Position numbers and translations under genes: made by a program. Source: Pleurotus ostreatus/Saccharomyces cerevisiae fusant (lineage: Eukaryota > Opisthokonta). Taken from it: a stretch of 14,832 nucleotides of DNA. The notes beneath the pieces were generated by a model. That model saw nothing but the letters and a program-made list of their open reading frames with translations, was not told the origin of the DNA and searched no databases. The stretch's first letter is position 1. Each line of letters begins with the position of its first letter. Location: the NCBI GenBank assembly GCA_024196135.1, contig JAMQCK010000853.1:1-14832 (forward strand), given 5' to 3'. Shown piece after piece: positions 6,587-14,832 of this stretch.

Positions 6587-8359
6587 ATGTCAGTCGACAC
6601 TTCTACCTCCTTCGCGAGCTCGTCGCGCTCGTCTTCGCAGCGCACGGATGTCCTGAGCAACGACGATGAAGATATCTTCGACACCAGCGTCGACATCTCT
6701 TATTCATATGACGAGGACTACTCCTTCGACGCGTCCTCGCCGGCCTCATCGCCCGGCGGTCCCGTCGACTCGTCGCCGCTGTCCTCTCCTATGCTCATGG
6801 GGAATGAGCTGGACGATGATGACGATGACAGGCCCGAGGCCCCGAAGCCAAGCGCGAGCACATCCGGGCCCATCGCGGATCCGCTGGCGGCGAAAGGGAT
6901 TCGAGGGTTTAAGATGCCCAATCATAGCCTAGAGAACTCAAGGAAGAGAGAGCGCGTAGAGAGCGAGACGGTCGCAGAGCCCAAGCGCCAGAAACTGGGC
7001 ACGATGCCGCCGCCGATCGAGACGTTCAGGCCAGCACGTCCTGCGCAGTCTGCCCCGCGCAAGTCCGCCGCCCCAGATCCGCTGCAGGTGGCCGTCGACG
7101 TCGCCTTTGACGCGACGAACCTCGTCATCGATGTTTCGTGAGTGCTGCGCCATCTTGCCATGTTCAGTGTACTGACTCGCCCGCGATAGGGAGAAGGGGC
7201 TTAACGAGCTGCAGTCTGATCCCCTACAACAACTCAAGAAGATGGTCATCATCCCGCAGGACCAAGAGACCGTACATTCCCGCTCGGCGTCGTCTCGCAC
7301 CTTCTCAAAGTCACCGTCCTTCAGCCGAGTGCCCTCGGCTAGCCTGGCCGGGACGCCCAGCCATACTATCCGGTTCATGGCGTCTAAGAACGCCATCACG
7401 AAGCTGCCACGAGAGCTCTTTGAGCTTACCCGGCTGACGACCCTTGATCTACGTGCGTACGCTCTAATCTCATCCTGCGTCTCGCTGACGCCGATGCAGG
7501 CCACAACCGCATCACACATGTCCCCGCAGGCATCGGCTTGCTCGTCAATCTCGACAACCTCTGCCTCAGCAACAATCCGCTCCGTTATCTACCCGCAGAA
7601 ATCTTACACCTCCGAAAGCTCAAGCAGCTCCTCCTCTTCCCTAATAACAGGATGAGGGTCAAGAGCTCGCCGCGTCGCGCCGTCGATGAGACGCATCGCT
7701 TCGGCGAAAGCAGCGTCCCTCAGTTGACGGAGCTCATGCTGCGCAAACTACTCGCGCCGCACCACACTACATCTACCGGCGAGCGCCAAACCTATATGGA
7801 GGCGAAATTCACCTTGCCAATTACCCACTACTTCGACCCTAGTCGCCCGTGCCCGCCCCACATCCTACGTGTCCTCGCCGACTGCCTGCCGCGCTCCGTT
7901 CCTGCTTCACAACTAGGCCCGTCGACTACCTCTTCGCTGCCAGTCCGAGCCCATGGGCCTGCGTCCATCTTCATGTCCGACTTCACCACGGAGGAGGACG
8001 TGCCCGAGGATCCCAATGAGGTGCGCGCGATCGACGCCGACGAGCAGTATGAAGTTCTGCGCTGCCTGAATCCCGCGCACGGCGAGCCTGGCGCGGTCTT
8101 CATCCACCCGCTCGAGGTACGCTTCACGTGGGAGACGCAGTTTGGGCTGGCGATCCCCGGAGGCGCGATCCCGGTGCGGTGGCGCGGATGCTCGTGGGGA
8201 TGCCTGGACTTCTTGAGCGAGGATGCGGATGGAGAAGAAGGGCGAGAGGGAGGGAAGGGCTTTCTGGATGCGGATGACGACGATGAAGAGGAGGAAATCC
8301 ACGCGGTCACTGGGCTGGGAACGGGTGTGGGGACGTTCAGTGATGATGAGGACGCTTGA
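6587..8359 (+). CDS. Leucine-rich-repeat protein with acidic tails
   Basis: 557 aa from exons 6587-7137, 7190-7452, 7500-8359 (1674 nt, in frame to TGA). The start is the ATG in CGACCATGTC (A at -3); an upstream in-frame ATG at 6530 is weaker. Residues ~1-180 are Ser/Asp-rich, with an acidic run (LDDDDDDRPE) and a basic nuclear-localisation-like patch (SRKRERVE, EPKRQK). Residues ~244-320 carry three or four LRRs of the LxxLxLxxNxIxxLP type (ELFELTRLTTLDLRHNRI, LSNNPLRYLPAEIL). A C-terminal domain has RCLNPAH (Cys460, His465) and GCSWGC (Cys502, Cys506), possibly a metal site, followed by a second acidic tail. This suggests a nuclear scaffold or adaptor. I do not recognise a named orthologue. 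The intron 2 boundary falls inside the LRR and restores it exactly. Confidence 0.87.
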
Positions 8360-8668
8360 GTCTGAAATCTGGTGCGTGATACCTATGGAGTAACTCGTTT
8401 TTCTTGGCGGGTAGGTTTTTTTATAGACCTACCTGATTTCTTTTGGCATGAGCGCTGATGCTGTGGTCTGATATCAGCTTGTCGGTGCGTTCAGCGTGTC
8501 AGGGGTTGCAATCCAAAGAGAGGAAGATAGCGGTCTCCTGGATACGTAAGAACGTGCTGGGCCTGCGGCTGACCTGCGTACATAAGGCGTACGCGAGGCG
8601 ACCGCGTTGAACTCGTACCTTGCAGGCTGCTCCCTTGCATTTCTTTCCTTCTCGTCTAGTCTACCACC
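8360..8668 (+). other. Intergenic region with two small inverted repeats
   Basis: 309 nt. A 7-bp stem (8410-8416 with 8427-8433, GGTAGGT/ACCTACC, T-rich loop) lies 51 nt past the LRR stop and may fold in its 3' UTR. A second inverted repeat (GCGTAC 8576-8581 with GTACGC 8589-8594) lies ~75-90 nt before the next ATG. No gene seen. Confidence 0.4.
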
Positions 8669-9834
8669 ATGGCCTCGCAGCCGCCTCCCACCGACCAACT
8701 CACCATCCATGTCATGCTTCCAGGCGCCGACACCTTCACACCACTCCAACCCATTACGTATAGCCTCTACGTTGGCAGAGGCGTTGACTCGACTTCGTTC
8801 GCTCCTATTCCTCCGGAGAAGCGGTTCCTGTGTGCCACAAAAGCCCGTGTGCACGGGGATGAAATTTCGCCAGACCGACTGTCGACTGGGTGCTACAACA
8901 GTACCCAGTCTGCGCTCGTCCTGGACGTCGCGGCTGTTCCCAGCGACTATACTCCTGCCCTCAAGGGAGATATTCTGGTCTCCGAAGCAGATCCTCCTAT
9001 CCGCAGGGGGGATCTGCGCCCAAGCTTTGCAATCAAGCTCGCGAATCACGTACATGATTCCGGGCCGTACGGTCAAGGCGACCTATGGTACGAGATCTTG
9101 GAACGTGAAGCGCTCTTCTACCAGCGACGCCTTCGTCAACTTCAGGGCGTGGCTGTCCCTACGCACTATGGCATGTGGACCGGAACCGCGCCCTGGGGTG
9201 GTACTATCGCGTGCTCAATCATGGAGTGGTGCGGGGAGCAGTATATGGAGGATGCAAACGATCGTCGTTTGTATAGTTATGAGCGAAGGTGCGGGGCTTT
9301 GGTTTCTAGTCCTTCCGACTTCCTCTTTTACGCTGACGGCAACCAGTCTGAAGGTCGTCAACGCTGTACGTGCATTGCACATAATAGGCTACCTGCATGG
9401 CGATTTTTTCGTAGGGGACTGGGAGCAGCACCGGCTATACCATCACTTCCTGTACGATGAAGTGCGCGAGAAGGCCTTCATCATCGACTTCAGGCGCCGC
9501 GCTCGTCATGACTGTGAACTTGCCTTCGAGCTGAGGGAGTACAAGACATACGTCCCCGGATATCTGTTTGGATGTGGCGAGCTGTATACCATGGCCATGG
9601 CCCTCGGTCTGATTAGACGTCGGGATTCAGGTGAGTTCTTGGCAGGAGGTATCGCGGTCGGACGGGGATGATTTACGATCGGATTGGCTGACGAGTTGCT
9701 CTGCAGAGGACCAAATCGAGGACAAGGCTGTTATTGATGCGATGAGACGCTTTGAGGAGGACGATGACTATCCGAAATCTGGTTATCTCTCGGAGTACAG
9801 CGGCACCGATAGCGATCCCTATGCATCAGACTAG
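8669..9834 (+). CDS. Fungal kinase-like (protein-kinase fold) protein A
   Basis: 343 aa from exons 8669-9288, 9347-9630, 9707-9834 (1032 nt, in frame to TAG). CACC precedes the ATG. Kinase-fold landmarks: FAIKLA with Lys123 as the VAIK-type lysine, Glu145 or Glu147 in an alphaC-like helix (YEILEREALFY), hinge-like IMEWCGE at 184-190, catalytic-loop HGD at 224-226, and IIDF at 252-255 standing for the Mg-binding Asp. The usual Asn after HxD is replaced (YHHFLYD), and a few extra residues separate it from HGD, so activity is doubtful. The N-terminal ~110 residues lack a glycine loop. The C-terminus is acidic. It is a tandem paralogue of the gene at 10196, with the first intron at the same position and phase. 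I know this as an Agaricomycete-expanded kinase-like group without defined substrate. Confidence 0.78.
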
Positions 9835-10195
9835 CTGCACTGGATAGCCTTTTAGCCAGTTTACTCTGTAGCGATAGTTCAGGCTCGCTGGAACTGCGGT
9901 ATAATGGTTAAGATTGATATCCATCTGCGTAGCGATTCCCGTAGGTGATCTCTAACGAGAAATTGTTGAAACTGTGCTCGAAACTCGGGAAAGACCGTGC
10001 AACTGGACTCATACATCAGATAGGCTGTCTAGCATACCAATGAACTGATTATACTGCATTTTTTTGATCCTGCCGCGATTTTGACGACGACTTCAACCGT
10101 GCCGGCAGTCGCCGAAGCGCGGTGCCGAGTGCACACGTGGGGTTGCCACGCGAAGGTCACGTCACATCGCCACTTCGTTTCTGACCACCATCATC
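9835..10195 (+). other. Intergenic region between the two kinase-like genes
   Basis: 361 nt, AT-richer in the middle with a T-run near 10061-10067, then GC-rich. A CACGTG E-box-like hexamer sits at 10134-10139, about 57 nt before the next ATG. No gene is seen; a tRNA-like GGTATAATGGTTAAG near 9898 lacks a B box and a foldable cloverleaf. Confidence 0.4.
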
Positions 10196-11494
10196 ATGTC
10201 CAAGCAGCCGCTCGTTAATGGTGAGACTGGCACCACCGTCGTGCTACCGGGCACCAAAGCCGCTTGCATACTTCGACCCCTGCTGTTCAATGGTCTCGAC
10301 GAGAACAGCTTCCACATTCTCCCCCAAGATCGCCTATACGCCAACTGGCCTCGCATCCGCGGCAAAGCCCTGCCGTACGAAACGTACAGCGCATACGGTA
10401 AGGAGTGGTTCTCGCGCTCCTGCCTTTTCTTCTCAGCGGAGACGAAGCCATCCGACCTGGCCGTACCACCTCAACGGTTCGCGCTCAAGGTGGCATTCAA
10501 CATCGTGCAGGGCAAGCCCTGCCACCAATTCCTACGCAATTTCTGTATAGAGGCGCGCTTCTATGCTAGGCGTCTGAAGCACCTGCAAGGGAAGGCTGTA
10601 CCGAGGCACTACGGGGTTTGGACCTGCAGTACGCCGTGGGGAGGAACGATGGCCTGTGCGATCATGGAGTGGGGCGGCGTACCGTTCAAGGAGGAGTTTA
10701 TTCCGCCAGGTGATCAGGGAGAGAAGCAGCGGTGCGCTCAGGAATTAACAAAGCACGAACATGACGCTCATAAACTCTGGACAGTCTGGACATCATGTAC
10801 GCGATGAAGGCTATACACGACGTCGGCTACGAACACACTGACCTCGTCGAACCTGGTTTCCGACATCTCCTGTACGACACCGAGCGCCAGCGACCCTACA
10901 TCATCGACTTCTCGCGGGGAGAGAAGCACAAGTGCCTTCCGAGGATGGCCATCAAGGCGTACAAGACGCCTCCGGACCCGTATGTCTTTGGGTGCATGGA
11001 GCTGCGGGATCTGGGCGTGGCCATCGGGCTGTTTGGTTTGGGTCCTTGTAAGTGCGGTACTCTATTCCCTGTCATTGACATCCAGCAGTATTCGCCGTCG
11101 CTCACGTCCTCCTACAGTGTTTGGTCCCGACGCGTGCCCAGAAGTGCAGGAAGCGAACAGAATGTTCGAATTGGAGCAACTGACCGAAAAGATCAGAAAG
11201 CGTGTGACGGAAAGCACGGCGAGACGATTACAATTCCAGGCCCAACAAAAGGAGAAGTTGGCGAAGGCCGTGCAAGAGCATCAGGCGACGATAACCATAA
11301 GCGAGAAGGCGAAGAGCACGCATTTGCAGACGTCGACGCAGAAAACGTCTGGGCAGGCATCATCGCAAATTACATATGAGGACAAGGCTATCCAGACGAC
11401 AGATGAGCATAAGCCGGTGCAGACCACTTATGCACATCAGTCAACACAGACCACACACGATCGACGGCGGGTAAGGCGCTTCAGTTGGCCTTAA
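10196..11494 (+). CDS. Fungal kinase-like (protein-kinase fold) protein B
   Basis: 391 aa from exons 10196-10731, 10785-11047, 11118-11494 (1176 nt, in frame to TAA). It shares with protein A the core FALKVA (Lys98), IEARFYARRLKHLQGKAVPR (Glu119), APWGGT/TPWGGT, IMEW hinge, IIDF at 218-221 and YxFGCxEL. Its catalytic loop reads EHTDL (196-198 HTD) with RHLLYD where kinases have Asn, so it is at least as degenerate as A. The first intron interrupts the same place in the same phase (2) as in A, supporting tandem duplication. Unlike A, exon 3 adds a ~140-residue tail: a Glu/Gln/Lys-rich, probably coiled-coil stretch (FELEQLTEKIRKRV on), then a Gln-Thr repeat region (AIQTT, PVQTT, STQTT) and a basic end. 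Role unknown. Confidence 0.77.
11348..11460 (+). repeat. QTT peptide repeats in kinase-like protein B
   Basis: The end of exon 3 encodes three spaced repeats of the form x-Q-T-T followed by 5-7 polar residues (KAIQTTDEHK, PVQTTYAHQ, STQTTHD). They come just before a basic terminus. The DNA repeats are diverged (cagac-ac words), so this is low-complexity coding sequence, not a recent expansion. Confidence 0.55.
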
Positions 11495-11586
11495 CGTAGG
11501 AACTCTCGCATTAGTCGACAATTTCTTTATATGAAGCACATTTCGCAAGGATTCGATATCTTTGAACCAGCACGTACCCGAAAATC
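11495..11586. other. Convergent 3' ends
   Basis: Only 92 nt separate the stop of kinase-like B (plus) from the stop of epoxide hydrolase 2 (minus). The AT-rich stretch around 11521-11535 is a plausible shared polyadenylation zone, and transcripts probably overlap. Confidence 0.4.
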
Positions 11587-13284
11587 CTAATACCCATCCT
11601 TGCCTTGGACCACTCCATACGCGGTCCCACCCTTTCCAAACATCTTGCGGATGTCTCCCACGAGCAGCTCGGGTACTTCATACGCAGCGAAGTGCCCGCC
11701 CCTGTCGTGCAGCTCGGACTCGAAGACGACGTTGCCGAGGAGGTCCCTCAACCTGATAAAACCGATGTTAGAAGGACAACGGTATTGAGAGGGTGAAGCC
11801 AGATATAGCCAACTCACGGTTTTGGCGTCGGAATAAGCTCCTTCGGGAAGAACGAGAACCCCAGTGGGATGGAGCTGGCTTCGTCTTGCGGAGGCGGAAC
11901 GTGCAGATTCTCATAGTAGATGCGGAAGGAGGACGTGGGTCCAGCGCGGGAAAACCAGTAGATGGAGATCCAGGTGAGAACTGAGATTGCAGGTGAGTTG
12001 AGATCAAGGCGCGGTGGTCAGAGAAGAATGGACGGTGCTTAGCTAAGAAAGGGAGAAGAGGGCGTAGTCGGCGTAGATACATGGTAGCCGCACCTTCATC
12101 ATCTGTCCAAGGATAGCTGTCCGTCCAGGTGACGAGCTTTTCGTAGATCCAGGCGAGAAGTCCCGCAGGAGAGTCGGTCATGGCGTATCCTAGGGTCTGC
12201 GGTTTGGCTGTTATGATCAGGATTTGCGACTCAGAAGTGTCGAGGATGGGACCCAAGGCTGACTTACTGCCCTGCACCGCATAGTACCCAGCTTCCTTCG
12301 CGCGGAACTGCTGGTCCTGCCTGCGCATCTCTTGTTCCTCTGGCGTGAGCGTGATGTTTGCTGGGATGTCGGGTTTGAAGTAGCTGCCAAGGAAAGGCAA
12401 TGAATCGATCGAAGTCAAAAAAAAGAAACAAGCGCGCACTGAGGCATGTTCGTGTGCCAGGCTTTTACGTGCTTGCCGCCGTAGGTTTTCGACAGTTGGT
12501 GGGAAATCTGAGGGAACGAATTGGTAGGTGAGTAGATTTAAGATAGATCGGCGTACCCTTGCGCCCCAATCCCCGCCCTGCGCGACTGAACATACGTTAG
12601 ATAGAACGCAGGGAACGGCTAGGAGAAACGCATACCATATTCGTCGTACCCGAGCGCCAGCATGAGCTTGTGAGCCACCTGGGTGCCTCCCTTAGTCGGT
12701 TGTCAGCCAGTCAACGACCGCCCTCACCTCGGTATACTGCTGAATACTGAACCCTCTCTTGTGCGGCGGCTCCGAGAAGCCAAACCCCGGCAGACTCAGC
12801 GCGACGACGTGGAACGCCGGCTGGCCCTCCGCGCCTTCCGTCAACAGCGGCGCGACCTTGCGCACCTCGAGGAAGCTGCCGGGCCCTGGAGTCGATAAGC
12901 ACCAGCTTTACGAGCCTAACGGCATGGATACGATGGATGTTCAGACCGGCGAGAACACCACTCACATCCATGCACAAAACACAGCGGGATCGCGCCCGCC
13001 CGTTCACTCCTCTTATGCACGTAGTGGATGTTGAGCGTCCCGAAGCCGTCGACGTCGATGTCGCGCGTGAACTGGGGCAGCTCGGCGTTGAGCGCGGCCT
13101 CGTGGGGGCGCCAGTCGAAGCCGGTGCGCCAATACTCGACAAGCCGCTTGATGTCGGCCAAAGGCACACCATAGTCACGGCCGGAGTCCTCGAGCTCGTC
13201 GGGAAAGATGGTGAGGTCGAGCTTGGTTTTGAGGAGCGCGAGCGCGTCGTCGGGGATGGCGATCTTGAAGGGGGTTTCTGACAT
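11587..13284 (-). CDS. Epoxide hydrolase, microsomal (EPHX1) type, copy 2
   Basis: 391 aa, minus strand. Exons from 5': 12966-13284, 12728-12885, 12636-12678, 12557-12585, 12440-12507, 12268-12383, 12094-12207, 11818-11980, 11587-11752 (1176 nt, in frame to TAG). Six internal exons (158, 43, 29, 68, 114, 163 nt) have exactly the same length and phase as copy 1 at 4409-6307, and both proteins start [13 protein letters not shown]. Catalytic set: HGWPGS, nucleophile Asp179 in GGDWG, acid Glu330 in FPKE, base His357 in RGGHFAAYE, plus FRIYYE tyrosines. The Glu-His spacing of 27 equals that of human EPHX1, one more than in copy 1. It lacks the 16-residue insertion of copy 1 (here YWRTGFDWR). The C-terminus is longer (VVQGKDGY). 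Introns are 49-113 nt. Expected soluble and active; substrate unknown. Confidence 0.95.
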
Positions 13285-13355
13285 GACAGGGGATGATTAG
13301 CAAGGCGGAACCGTGAGGGACGGGGATTTCGTGAAGGAAGTAAGCCGCCGGCCGT

Positions 13356-13363
13356 CCTATAAG
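13356..13363 (-). promoter_or_regulatory. TATA-like box of epoxide hydrolase 2
   Basis: CTTATAGG on the minus strand, about 72-79 nt upstream of the start codon at 13284. Confidence 0.4.
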
Positions 13364-13462
13364 TCCACCCAATCGAGCCCTTTTGAGGTACCCTGGACTC
13401 CCAATTCGAGGGCCGCTTGGTCATATAGAACACGGGGCTTCGCCCTCGTTGCGCCCACTTCT

Positions 13463-13488
13463 GCCCGATTCGGGGGGTTGGATCGGGC
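13463..13488. repeat. Inverted repeat upstream of epoxide hydrolase 2
   Basis: GCCCGAT (13463-13469) and ATCGGGC (13482-13488) form a perfect 7-bp inverted repeat with a 12-nt G-rich spacer. A further GGATCGGGCG occurs at 13512-13521. It lies ~180-205 nt upstream of the hydrolase start, so a regulator site or simple hairpin is possible. Confidence 0.4.
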
Positions 13489-13548
13489 GCTGATTTGAGA
13501 GGATCTACAAAGGATCGGGCGATAGGCATCAGGCACTTCTGGGTTAGT

Positions 13549-13611
13549 ATAGACTCGACAGGTCCTCGCATAGACTCGACAGGTCATCACATAGACTCAA
13601 TGGGTCATCGA
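13549..13611. repeat. Three 21-bp tandem repeats
   Basis: Units 13549-13569, 13570-13590 and 13591-13611 share the core ATAGACTCxAxxGGTCxTC. The first two are nearly identical and the third has diverged. The array lies between epoxide hydrolase 2 and ARPC2. It is readable on the minus strand as a 7-residue peptide repeat at the end of an otherwise unsupported frame. Confidence 0.85.
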
Positions 13612-13857
13612 CGAGGTGTGTCGACCCTCGACTCAACTTCCTCTGGCACCTCGGCACTCGCAGACGCAGATATCGAGCTGCCGTCTGGCGAGGTGCGTAT
13701 GTAGAACCAGCATTCACCTCGGGTGGACGCCCAAAGATCCTTCCACGGAACGCGAATGGCGGGCCAGCCTCTATTGAAGGCGACATCGAGAAGCAGGTTT
13801 CCGAATTGTACAACGAGATACATGACATTTTCCGCGTCCATACGAGTATTGATCCAT
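13605..13857 (-). other. ARPC2 3' flank with an unexplained open frame
   Basis: Directly after the ARPC2 stop, the minus strand stays open from an ATG at 13841 down to 13605 (78 aa). The composition is protein-like ([17 protein letters not shown], then an acidic Ser/Glu end). I recognise no family and see no promoter of its own. It may be 3' UTR that happens to be open, or a remnant exon. A functional gene is not supported. Confidence 0.25.
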
Positions 13858-14832
13858 TTATCGCGACACCATCGTACGGCCGCTGCAGCGCGAGGTCAGC
13901 ACTCCCATCCAAACGAAGAGGACGGGCCCAGAGTAGGAAAGGCATGTCCGCGTCGAACAAACAAATAAAGGAAGGAAAACAAAACACGCACGTCACCGTT
14001 TTCTTCTCCGCCTCCGGCTTCTCCATCTTCGCCCTGTTGAGCACCTTCTGGAACTCCGCGACGCGGAAGCGCATGCGCGAGTGCATGTACGCCTTCGAGC
14101 ACTTGATGTGGTAGTGGAGGTAGTCGCGGAAGAGCTGGATGTGCGAGATCGTCTGCGCGGCGATGTTCGGGTGCGTGAAGTGGCGGGGGAAGAGGACGAA
14201 GGTGACGTAGCCGATGTCCTCGGAGGGCGGGGGCAGGGGGAGGTGCCGGATCTCCAAGGGCGGCTCGCGGTTGGTGTAGAGGACCTGGGGCGCGGTTTGG
14301 ATGGTGGGGAGCCGGCGGGCGTCGACGAATTCCTGGGTGGGGGGTGAGTGGGGGAGGTTGGGGATGTTGGGAGAGGTGGTGGGGTTGGGTGGGTGGTTAT
14401 GGTGCGTACCTGCAGGAAGACCTTGCCGTAGACGCGATCTGTCTCATCCTTGAAGATCGTGGAGAAGATGACGGTGACGCGGTCGGGGGAGGCTTGGATG
14501 TAGATCGCTTCCTCGTCGCGGTAGTGAATCTGCATGAATTGGCCCTGCCCGCCGGACGCCTCAAGGTCCTTCTGCTCGGCGAAGGCGCGCTCGAAGGGAC
14601 CAGCCATGGCGTTGCGCTTCAGCAGGGCGACAGATTCAATGAAGGCCGCGCGATCCTCTGCACTAGTAATAAATGACTTGTAGCCGAGTAAGGGCAGTTA
14701 CACGCACCCGGACCAGCAGGGACCTGCTCGAGGTCAATCAGCAGACTGACGTTGTATTCTGCCTCCGTCGCGCTGGGATCCTGGAGCAACGGGCCGTACT
14801 CGCGCTTGAGGATGTCTAAGGCGCCATACTGA
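13858..14832 (-). CDS. ARPC2: Arp2/3 complex subunit 2 (p34-Arc), 3' part
   Basis: Core structural subunit of the Arp2/3 complex, which nucleates branched actin filaments at cortical patches and endocytic sites. The gene enters from the right edge. Exons: complement(14708..>14832), (14410..14657), (13992..14332), (13858..13882); introns 14658-14707, 14333-14409, 13883-13991; phases close at TAA. Recognisable ARPC2 blocks: [114 protein letters not shown]. The last exon is only 25 nt and gives the C-terminus EKKTVTGRTMVSR, matching the conserved KTITGKTFSSR-type end of animal ARPC2. The N-terminal ~60-70 residues are missing because of the window edge. The TCAG at the very edge could be another 3' splice site. 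Confidence 0.93.

Noticed and set aside
8474..9671. Long open frames overlapping kinase-like gene A in other frames (8607-9671 plus, 8474-9076 minus)
   Set aside because: GC-rich shadow frames. The spliced model in the 8669 frame carries the kinase-fold motifs and closes in frame.
9890..9965. tRNA-like sequence (GGTATAATGGTTAAG) between the kinase-like genes
   Set aside because: There is a partial A-box resemblance only: no B box of GGTTCGA type, no acceptor stem pairing.
14081..14676. Plus-strand open frames opposite ARPC2
   Set aside because: Val/Asp/Gly-rich mirror of the ARPC2 coding strand, while the minus strand matches ARPC2 throughout.
1..14832. Prokaryotic features (operons, ribosome binding sites, CRISPR, defence islands)
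   Set aside because: Every recognised gene is interrupted by GT-AG introns. No spaced direct-repeat array of CRISPR type is present.

Overview
This window looks like nuclear DNA from a filamentous basidiomycete, most likely an Agaricomycete. Genes are dense and split by many short GT-AG introns, mostly 47-115 nt. Codon use is GC-rich, and the window holds a pair of fungal kinase-like genes of a type I associate with mushroom-forming fungi. The organism is an inference from gene structure. No marker gene fixes the species.

Layout, left to right. (1) 1-232, minus: 5' end of an MFS sugar transporter that runs off the left edge. (2) 233-1038: an ~800 bp divergent promoter region. (3) 1039-2292, plus: an eight-exon HpcH/HpaI-type aldolase of 268 aa. 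(4) 2385-3942: a complete, structurally intact, non-autonomous LTR retroelement of 1558 bp. It has identical 145-bp LTRs with TG...CA ends, a 4-bp target-site duplication, a candidate primer binding site, a polypurine tract, and one non-polymerase ORF whose stop codon lies inside the 3' LTR. (5) 4409-6307, plus: a nine-exon microsomal-type epoxide hydrolase, copy 1. (6) 6587-8359, plus: a leucine-rich-repeat protein. (7) 8669-9834 and 10196-11494, plus: two tandem kinase-fold paralogues. (8) 13284-11587, minus: a second epoxide hydrolase with the same nine-exon architecture, in inverted orientation to copy 1. (9) 14832-13858, minus: the 3' part of the Arp2/3 complex subunit ARPC2 (p34-Arc), cut by the right edge.

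Functional reading. The sugar transporter and the aldolase are divergent and share a promoter. Two CGG-N9-CCG sites sit immediately upstream of the aldolase TATA-like box, which fits a co-regulated sugar or sugar-acid catabolic pair (inference). The two epoxide hydrolases are inverted paralogues bracketing the LRR and kinase-like genes. Both keep all catalytic residues, but copy 1 carries a 16-residue repeat-derived insertion. ARPC2 is an ordinary conserved cytoskeletal gene. The most unusual item is the compact LTR element with its gag-like ORF. The kinase-like pair with degenerate catalytic loops comes second. All gene models were spliced by eye, and exon sums close in frame for every complete gene.
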